Both the position numbers and the translations under genes were made by a program. Below are positions 1 through 4,528 of a stretch of DNA of 7,923 bases, in pieces (within the stretch, counting starts at the first letter, position 1; every line of letters begins with the position of its first letter). The notes beneath the pieces were generated by a model. It was not told the DNA's origin and did no database searches. It was given only the letters and a program-made list of their open reading frames with translations. Origin of the DNA: JBBIOI01 sp037443425 (GTDB taxonomy: Bacteria > Desulfobacterota > BSN033 > UBA1163); the NCBI GenBank assembly GCA_037443425.1, contig JBBIOI010000143.1, forward strand, positions 1 to 7,923. The letters run 5' to 3'.

Positions 1-26
1 GCAAATACCAATATCTCGTTTTCCAT
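1..26 (-). CDS. etfA: ETF alpha subunit, N-terminal fragment (cut by window edge)
   Basis: An ATG (complement of 24-26) opens a frame running off the left edge; only eight full codons, MENEILVF, are visible, with a ninth beginning GC. An AAAGGAG Shine-Dalgarno (complement of 32-38) sits 5 nt upstream. The gene starts 19 bp after the ETF beta stop, in the same direction. ETF alpha proteins commonly begin with a short hydrophobic strand of this kind ending in VFAE, and the beta-then-alpha order is the usual one, so ETF alpha is the strong expectation. It would carry the FAD-binding domain and form the heterodimer with the beta subunit. The identification rests on gene order and start context, not on a readable domain. 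Confidence 0.72.
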
Positions 27-45
27 ATACACTCCTTTTAAATTA

Positions 46-828
46 TTATATAACTTTTGCTTCTTCCCTCAGGAGTTTAACAAGTATCTTAACATTCTCT
101 GGAAACTCTTCTTTTATAATCTTAACAGGAGGCCTCTTAGGTGGAGGAAGATATCTTTTTAATCCAATTAAATCTTTTTCAGCTTGAAGTTCCGTTGGAT
201 TAAGACCTAAAGAAGAAAGGTCGCACTTCTTGATTTGTACTTTCATTGCCCTCATAACATTCATAACCTGAGGTATACGAGGTGAAAAAAGACCCTTCTC
301 ACATGTAAATAAAGCAGGAAGCAAGCACTCAATAACCTCCCTTCCCTCTTCAACATCGCGTTTAACAAGCGCCACTCCACTCTGGGGATCAAGTTCAAAA
401 GAAACTATGGCATTCACATGGGGGATACCTAAAAGCTCTCCAACTGCAGGTCCAACTATCCCTGAATCATCATCCATTGCCTGCCTTCCTGCAAATATAA
501 GATCGAAGTGTCTCTGTCTTAGATATGAAGCAATGGCTTTTGAAATTACGAAAGGATTGGCTCCCTCTAAGAAGGGATCTGTAATCTGAACAGCCTCATC
601 TGCACCCATTGAAATACCTCTCCTAAGTGCATCAACCCTTCTATTGTCGACTGTAAGGACTGTAACATTTCCACCAAATTTTTCTTTCACCCTGATTGCA
701 GCCTCGATTGCAATCTCATCAAAAAAGTTTGTAAAGTATCTATTCTCGATCTCAAGTTCTGATTCTGACTTCACCTTCACCATTGCCTCTGGATCAGGGA
801 CCTGTTTAACAAGAACAAAAATATCCAT
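46..828 (-). CDS. etfB: Electron transfer flavoprotein beta subunit (EtfB/FixA family)
   Basis: This 260-residue protein has the usual ETF beta length. It starts with the strand-plus-loop VKQVPDP (residues 7-13), has the DEIAIEAA helix (37-44), and carries the nucleotide-binding loop with GRQAMDDDSG (114-123) followed by VGPAVGELLGIPH (125-137). ETF beta binds AMP, or a second FAD in electron-bifurcating members, and pairs with ETF alpha to shuttle electrons between acyl-CoA dehydrogenases and other carriers in the cytoplasm. Its start is supported by AAAGGAG (complement of 837-843), 8 nt upstream. It begins 16 bp after the acyl-CoA dehydrogenase stop and precedes etfA by 19 bp, so dehydrogenase and ETF are surely co-expressed. 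The loop 114-127 is where bifurcating and non-bifurcating groups differ; I cannot assign the group by eye. The C terminus is proline- and lysine-rich around 228-240, as in other family members. Confidence 0.95.
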   Translation of the reverse strand: MDIFVLVKQVPDPEAMVKVKSESELEIENRYFTNFFDEIAIEAAIRVKEKFGGNVTVLTVDNRRVDALRRGISMGADEAVQITDPFLEGANPFVISKAIASYLRQRHFDLIFAGRQAMDDDSGIVGPAVGELLGIPHVNAIVSFELDPQSGVALVKRDVEEGREVIECLLPALFTCEKGLFSPRIPQVMNVMRAMKVQIKKCDLSSLGLNPTELQAEKDLIGLKRYLPPPKRPPVKIIKEEFPENVKILVKLLREEAKVI

Positions 829-844
829 TATCCTATCTCCTTTA

Positions 845-2005
845 TCAATCTTTTAAGAACACCCTTCCCAAATAGTCACAAAGCACTTCATGGGTTCCTC
901 CACCGTAGAGGAGAAACTTTGCATCTCTCCAGTAACGTTGTGGGGGATACTCGCTTGAGAATGCATTTCCACCATATATCCTCATTGCCTCCTCAACCGC
1001 ATACATACACATCTCTGTTGCAAAATACTTTGCAAGCATACATTCGTTTGTACAGGGGATTTTATTCTGAATCATCCAGGCACATTTATATGCATAATTC
1101 CATGCTGCCTCATACCATGCCCAGTATTTGGCAAACTTCTCCCTAATCAATTGATACTTACTTATAGGATTTCCAAATGCTATTCGATTTTTTGCATATT
1201 CACGGGCATCATCCATCGCATTCTTTGCAATGGCTAAGGCATTCATGGCAGTCATAACACGCACCTCATTAAGAATCTCTCCTGCATACTGGACACCCTT
1301 TCCAATCTCTTCGCCTAAAAAATTTTCATCAGGGATGAAAACATTATCGTATATCAATTCACTCGTTACAGAGCATCTTGAGCCAATCTTATGTATTCTC
1401 TGACCAACAGTGAAACCATCTCTCGTATCTGTCTTTTTCTCAACAAGGAAAAAGTTAAGTCCTTTGAGACCAAGTTTAGGGTCTATTGTTGCCATTACAG
1501 TTGTAAAATCTGCAATAGGACCGTTTGTAATCCACTGTTTTTTCCCGTTGATTATCCAACCACCAGAAACCTTTGTGGCGGTTGTCCTTGTCCCAGCCAG
1601 GTCTGAACCCGATTGATCTTCCGTAAAACAAATCGTTCCTATCTTTTCCCCTTTTATAGCTGGAACGAGAATCCTCTGTTTTATCTCTTCATTTCCAAAC
1701 CTTCCAATAAAATATGTCCCCATCAAGACCTGCATTATCACTGACATAGCAAAGCCACATGAACCTCTTGCCAATTCTTCGTAGAAGATCATTTGTGAGA
1801 TGGTATCAAGTGCCATCCCCCCATACTTCTCTTCATGCCTGATCCCGAGGTAGCCAAGCGATGCAAACTCACGCCATAGATCCCATGGAAATTCCTCCTT
1901 CTCATCCAATTCCTTAACCCTTGGCATAATTAAACGGTTTACGACATCTCTTATAGTTTGTCTAAAGAATTCTTGCTCTTCTGTAAAAGTGAAATCAAGG
2001 GCCAT
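845..2005 (-). CDS. Acyl-CoA dehydrogenase family flavoprotein (CaiA-like; canonical catalytic Glu absent)
   Basis: This 386-residue protein has the full acyl-CoA dehydrogenase layout: an N-terminal helical domain (about 1-120), a middle beta domain with the FAD/substrate loop TEDQSGSD (128-135) and WITNG (158-162), and a C-terminal helical domain with REYAKNRIAFG (268-278), QLIREKFA (285-292) and the RDAK segment (360-363). The family transfers a hydride between the acyl-CoA C2-C3 bond and FAD, and electrons move to or from ETF. The catalytic base of the MCAD/SCAD type lies in YEGT; here the segment reads YGGGT, with Gly369 in its place. The alternative base of isovaleryl-CoA and long-chain dehydrogenases lies just before a helix-G arginine; here that position is Val248, with Glu247 one residue earlier. 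Substrate and direction are unknown, but neighbours favour a CaiA- or CarC-like enoyl-CoA reductase. AAAGGAG (complement of 2012-2018) supports the start with 6-nt spacing. Confidence 0.92.
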   Translation of the reverse strand: MALDFTFTEEQEFFRQTIRDVVNRLIMPRVKELDEKEEFPWDLWREFASLGYLGIRHEEKYGGMALDTISQMIFYEELARGSCGFAMSVIMQVLMGTYFIGRFGNEEIKQRILVPAIKGEKIGTICFTEDQSGSDLAGTRTTATKVSGGWIINGKKQWITNGPIADFTTVMATIDPKLGLKGLNFFLVEKKTDTRDGFTVGQRIHKIGSRCSVTSELIYDNVFIPDENFLGEEIGKGVQYAGEILNEVRVMTAMNALAIAKNAMDDAREYAKNRIAFGNPISKYQLIREKFAKYWAWYEAAWNYAYKCAWMIQNKIPCTNECMLAKYFATEMCMYAVEEAMRIYGGNAFSSEYPPQRYWRDAKFLLYGGGTHEVLCDYLGRVFLKD

Positions 2006-2051
2006 TTTCGACTCCTTTCATGAACCATTATTTTCCCCAGAATTAATAATT

Positions 2052-3251
2052 TTAAATGATGTTTTTGTCTTTTAATTCTTTAAGTTTTTGACTGCTTAGA
2101 CCAAGAATACCCCCATAAATCTCCTCATTATGTTCTCCAAATCGGGGTGGAAAACTTAATTGGAAATTAACCTTTTTGAGATATGGTGTAGTATATGGTG
2201 GGGGAGCGATAGTGATCTCTAAACCTGATTTTGGATCCTTACTCCTTATAAGGTTCGGTTTAACAAGAGGATCTTCAACAACTTCTTCAATCGTATTGAC
2301 CTTAGATATTGGTATCGTTGCTCTGTTAAAAATCTCAATAAGCTCATTTGTCTTAAATTTCTTTGTAATTTCGTTTATTGCCCTATTTAAATTCTCGACA
2401 TCAGAGATCCTTCCTGCATTTCTTTCATAATCCTTCTTATATAGGGATTCAAACCCAGGAAGTTTTGTCATCGTCTCCCATTGTCTATCATTTCCAACTG
2501 CTATATAAACGTATCCGTCCGCTGTTTCATATACAGAGACAGGGGCAAAGAATTCGTGGGTATTACCTTTTCGAGTAACCTTCTTTCTAAATGTTACAGT
2601 ATGGGTTATAGGTTGTGTAAGCCATGAAACAGTGCTTTGAAACATTGAGACATCAATACGGCTACCCTTCCCTGTTAATGCCCTTTTATAAAGTGCCTTC
2701 ATTAAGAGACCATAGCCATGCTCACTTGCTCCCATATCAGGCAAAGGAATTCCCATAACTTGAGGACTTCCGCCTCTTTCTCCGGTAAGTTCCATCAATC
2801 CACCCCTTGCCTGCAAAACAGGGTCATAGGCAGCCTCGTTGATATCTGGACCAAAGCCTGTCATTCCAAGCCAGATTATATCATCTTTTATCTTTCTTAA
2901 TCTCTCATGTTCAATCCCGAGTTTTGAATAATTTCTCGGAAGCTGGTTTGTTGCAAAGATATCAACATTCAATTTTATAATAAGTTCATCCAAAATATCC
3001 TGGCCTTCAGGTGTTGATAAATCCAGGGTTAACGCCTTTTTTCCCGCATTAATTGATAGATAATATGAATACATTCTGTCTTCATTTAAAACATTATCCC
3101 CTACTCTTCGATTAGGATCCCCATAGATTGGATGCTCAATCCGAATAACATTTGCACCATCTTCAGCTAATCTCAATGTAAGATAAGGTAATACTGTAGC
3201 CTGTTCAAGACTTAAAACGGTAATATTGGAAAATAGTTCGGAATCTTCCAT
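2052..3251 (-). CDS. Family III CoA-transferase (CaiB/BaiF family)
   Basis: This 399-residue protein matches the length of CaiB and formyl-CoA transferase. Family III signatures appear in order: the SINAGKKALTLDLSTPEG stretch (66-83), YDPVLQARGGLMELTGE (142-158), the catalytic motif GIPLPDMGA (167-175) with Asp172 equivalent to the nucleophilic Asp169 of formyl-CoA transferase, GKGSRIDVSMF (194-204), and FGEHNEEI near the C terminus (371-378). These enzymes form interlocked dimers in the cytoplasm and move CoA between a thioester and a free acid through an aspartyl-CoA intermediate. It is the first gene of the leftward operon, 46 bp before the acyl-CoA dehydrogenase, so it probably activates the acid that the dehydrogenase/ETF system handles. 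The start is supported by GGGAGGA (complement of 3259-3265) with 7-nt spacing and by a strong promoter just upstream. The substrate cannot be read from the sequence. Carnitine-, caffeate- or arylsuccinate-type acids are possibilities only. Confidence 0.94.
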   Translation of the reverse strand: MEDSELFSNITVLSLEQATVLPYLTLRLAEDGANVIRIEHPIYGDPNRRVGDNVLNEDRMYSYYLSINAGKKALTLDLSTPEGQDILDELIIKLNVDIFATNQLPRNYSKLGIEHERLRKIKDDIIWLGMTGFGPDINEAAYDPVLQARGGLMELTGERGGSPQVMGIPLPDMGASEHGYGLLMKALYKRALTGKGSRIDVSMFQSTVSWLTQPITHTVTFRKKVTRKGNTHEFFAPVSVYETADGYVYIAVGNDRQWETMTKLPGFESLYKKDYERNAGRISDVENLNRAINEITKKFKTNELIEIFNRATIPISKVNTIEEVVEDPLVKPNLIRSKDPKSGLEITIAPPPYTTPYLKKVNFQLSFPPRFGEHNEEIYGGILGLSSQKLKELKDKNII

Positions 3252-3272
3252 TTAATAGTCCTCCCATTTTGA

Positions 3273-3281
3273 ATACAGTAT
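3273..3281. promoter_or_regulatory. Candidate operator palindrome at the leftward transcription start
   Basis: ATACAGTAT is a perfect odd-length palindrome (ATAC-A-GTAT) overlapping the predicted start of the leftward transcript, and a GTATAC hexamer (3278-3283) overlaps it. On the minus strand the same bases read as a near-tandem CTGTATA/CTGTATT. A repressor bound here would block initiation. It is short, and AT-rich palindromes are common by chance, so the role is a guess from position. Confidence 0.25.
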
Positions 3282-3288
3282 ACAGAAA

Positions 3289-3318
3289 TTTATATACCCG
3301 ATCCACTAATTTTGTCAA
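3289..3318 (-). promoter_or_regulatory. Sigma70-type promoter of the CoA-transferase/dehydrogenase/ETF operon
   Basis: On the minus strand a perfect TTGACA -35 box (complement of 3313-3318) is followed by TATAAA (complement of 3289-3294) at 18-bp spacing. An overlapping TATATA (complement of 3291-3296) would give 16-bp spacing. Transcription would start near 3282, leaving a leader of roughly 30 nt with the GGGAGGA ribosome binding site before the CoA-transferase ATG at 3251. Box quality and position make this the most credible promoter in the window. Confidence 0.75.
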
Positions 3319-3329
3319 GAAATTTAGAG

Positions 3330-3552
3330 GAGACCTCTGAAAAACTATTTAAAAATTCTTTCATAAATGGGGAGGTGGGGTGAAAAAGCCTTCGAGCGGA
3401 TACCTTTATTAGTTTAGCAATATTGATAAATCCCCTTAAAATAATTGGGTTTTTTTAAAGCGATTGTTAGCAATTTATACATTAAAAGCCCGCATTCGAA
3501 GGGTTTTGAACCCTACCTCACCAGTCAAATCAATGACTTTTTCAGAGGTCTC
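3330..3552. mobile_element. MITE-like element with 15-bp perfect terminal inverted repeats
   Basis: The 15 bases GAGACCTCTGAAAAA at 3330-3344 return as their exact reverse complement at 3538-3552. TAGAG occurs directly outside both ends (3325-3329 and 3553-3557), as a 5-bp target duplication would. Shorter inverted matches continue inward: GAGGTGGGGT (3372-3381) against ACCCTACCTC (3510-3519) with one mismatch, and CCTTCGA (3389-3395) against TCGAAGG (3496-3502). The right half also has its own perfect hairpin, AGGGTT-TTG-AACCCT (3500-3514), and TTAGCAAT is repeated directly at 3414-3421 and 3467-3474. There is no ORF of transposase size, so movement would need a transposase elsewhere. The parent IS family cannot be named from the ends alone. 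A caveat is that GAGACCTC also occurs just past the right end (3557-3564). Confidence 0.65.
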
Positions 3553-3564
3553 TAGAGAGACCTC
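3545..3564. repeat. Abutting inverted terminal-repeat-like octamers
   Basis: GAGGTCTC (3545-3552) and GAGACCTC (3557-3564) form a perfect 8-bp inverted repeat around TAGA. The left octamer is the outer tip of the MITE-like element; the right one matches the element's opposite tip in sequence but lies outside it. It could be the start of a second, related element placed head-to-head, a relic of an older insertion, or a palindromic target preference. Confidence 0.5.
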
Positions 3565-3582
3565 GCCACCCCTTATCGAGGT

Positions 3583-3703
3583 TGTGTCGCAATGAGGTTT
3601 ATGTCATATTTGTCATTTCGAGCGAAGCGAGGAACCTATAGAATTCAAACCATTATAAAATATAGATTCTTCGGCTAAAGCCTCAGAATGACATTACGAC
3701 ACA
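3583..3703. repeat. REPIN-like inverted repeat pair
   Basis: The outer ends TGTGTCG (3583-3589) and CGACACA (3697-3703) are perfect inverted copies, continued after one mismatch by AATG/CATT (3591-3594 and 3692-3695). An inner pair is TGTCATT (3611-3617) and AATGACA (3687-3693), and CTATA/TATAG sequences come near the centre. Each arm has its own small hairpin: TTCG-AG-CGAA on the left (3617-3626), and ATTCT/AGAAT with GGCT/AGCC around AA on the right (3666-3689). Further inverted similarity, CCCCTTA (3569-3575) against TAAGGGG (3713-3719), suggests the unit may extend to about 3557-3730. The arm wording resembles dispersed repeats (TGTCATTTCGAGCGAAGCGA type) that I recall from many bacterial genomes. 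It is noncoding, and copy number in this genome is unknown. Confidence 0.6.
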
Positions 3704-3800
3704 GTCTCTGTTTAAGGGGAGGTATGGAGGGGTTAAATAAACCAGGTGGAGTAAAGAGGCGGCGGACCTTTAACTAAAAAATTCTTTGCGAAAACAGGGC

Positions 3801-3828
3801 TTGATTTTTTCAAATGAATATTTTAAAT
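3801..3828 (+). promoter_or_regulatory. Possible promoter of the tetR-like/efflux operon
   Basis: TTGATT (3801-3806) lies 16 bp before TTAAAT (3823-3828), each matching the sigma70 boxes only partly. Transcription would then start near 3835, about 10 nt before the ATG at 3845, giving an almost leaderless transcript. That would agree with the absence of a Shine-Dalgarno. The sequence is AT-rich throughout, so other box pairs are possible and this is weak. Confidence 0.3.
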
Positions 3829-3839
3829 GGTTATTTGAA
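3809..3839. promoter_or_regulatory. Candidate autoregulatory operator (TTCAAAT-N17-ATTTGAA)
   Basis: A perfect 7-bp inverted repeat, TTCAAAT (3809-3815) and ATTTGAA (3833-3839), surrounds the possible -10 box and start point immediately upstream of the tetR-like gene. TetR-family repressors bind such dyads as dimers and usually control their own operon. The 17-bp gap is wider than typical TetR operators and the repeat is AT-rich, so the assignment is tentative. Confidence 0.3.
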
Positions 3840-3844
3840 TTGTT

Positions 3845-4528
3845 ATGGAAGTCATAAAAAAAGATTCCCATAAAACAAGACAAAGGCTATTGGAGGCTGC
3901 ATGCGATTTATTTGCAGAAAAGGGCTATCGTGAGGCAACAATAGCAGAAATCTGTGAACGAGCCGGTGCAAACATTGCCTCTGTTAATTACCATTTCAGG
4001 GATAAGGCTACCCTTTATCGAGAGGCCTGGAGAAATGCATTCATCGAATCGCTAAGGGCTCATCCCCCTGATGGTGGGATAAGACCAGATGCAACTGCAG
4101 AAGATCGTTTTCGAGGTTTCATCGTTTCATTTATCCAAAGGATCTCGGATGAAAACAACAAGGAATTCCCAATTGTCTATCGGGAACTTGCCAATCCTAC
4201 TGGCTTATTGCAAGAAGTAATGGAAGAAGAGATAAGCCCAATACTTGAAAATATTGAATTGGTTATACGTGAATTATTGGGAAAAAATGCCTCAGATAGG
4301 GAGATTAAGTTTACTGTAATAAGCATTATAAGTCAATGCATTACCCCAATGCTTGCGCAGAGATTTAAAAAAGAGATTAAAGAGAGAAAAGGCCGATTTC
4401 CAGAGATTGATGATATAGATGCATATGCAGAACATGTAGTAAAATTCTCGCTTGCAGCTATAAAGAAGGCCCGTGAGGAATTAGAGAAAAAAAGAGCAAA
4501 AAAGGTCTCTAAAGGAGTTTTGTTATGA
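3845..4528 (+). CDS. TetR/AcrR-family repressor, CecR-like, controlling the adjacent RND pump
   Basis: This 227-residue protein opens with a TetR DNA-binding domain: TRQRLLEAACDLFAEKGY (11-28) followed by the helix-turn-helix TIAEICERAGANIASVNYHF (32-51) and the trailing FRDKATLYREAW (51-62). The ligand-binding half contains an FPIVYRELANPTG segment (108-120) and a long helical region resembling the CecR/YbiH C-terminal domain; the tail after 205 is lysine-rich. Such proteins repress efflux genes and release DNA when a small molecule binds. The stop overlaps the adaptor gene's start by 4 bp (ATGA, 4525-4528), so repressor and pump are translationally linked and autoregulation is expected. No Shine-Dalgarno precedes the ATG; the start is chosen because it leaves the normal ten or so residues before helix 1. 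The ligand is unknown. Control of the divergent CoA operon is possible but unsupported. Confidence 0.93.
   Translation: MEVIKKDSHKTRQRLLEAACDLFAEKGYREATIAEICERAGANIASVNYHFRDKATLYREAWRNAFIESLRAHPPDGGIRPDATAEDRFRGFIVSFIQRISDENNKEFPIVYRELANPTGLLQEVMEEEISPILENIELVIRELLGKNASDREIKFTVISIISQCITPMLAQRFKKEIKERKGRFPEIDDIDAYAEHVVKFSLAAIKKAREELEKKRAKKVSKGVLL

Larger units (their letters stand above)
3252..3844. other. 593-bp divergent intergenic region built largely of repeats
   Basis: No convincing gene lies here on either strand. Reading from the left, it holds the leftward operon's ribosome binding site and promoter (to about 3318), a MITE-like element (3330-3552), and an inverted GAGGTCTC/GAGACCTC junction (3545-3564). 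Next come a REPIN-like pair (3583-3703) and a segment (3704-3800) in which I see only short G-rich stretches. The last part (3801-3844) is AT-rich and holds the possible promoter and operator of the tetR-like gene. There is no intrinsic terminator with a strong stem and T-tract, as expected between divergent genes, and no tRNA or known riboswitch is recognisable. Confidence 0.8.

Noticed and set aside
3432..3456. Stem CCC/GGG with inner TTA/TAA followed by seven T's, resembling an intrinsic terminator
   Set aside because: The stem is short and interrupted and lies inside the MITE-like unit between divergent promoters, where no transcript is expected to end.
3724..3777. Short plus-strand ORF of 17 codons plus stop (MEGLNKPGGVKRRRTFN) upstream of the tetR-like gene
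   Set aside because: The G-rich run before it is too close to the ATG for a normal ribosome binding site, it probably lies upstream of the operon's start point, and it shows no recognisable family; chance ORFs of this size are common.
3252..3844. CRISPR array or tRNA/riboswitch in the repeat-rich intergenic region
   Set aside because: The repeats are inverted pairs with no regular direct-repeat/spacer periodicity, and no cloverleaf or known riboswitch core could be built from the sequence.
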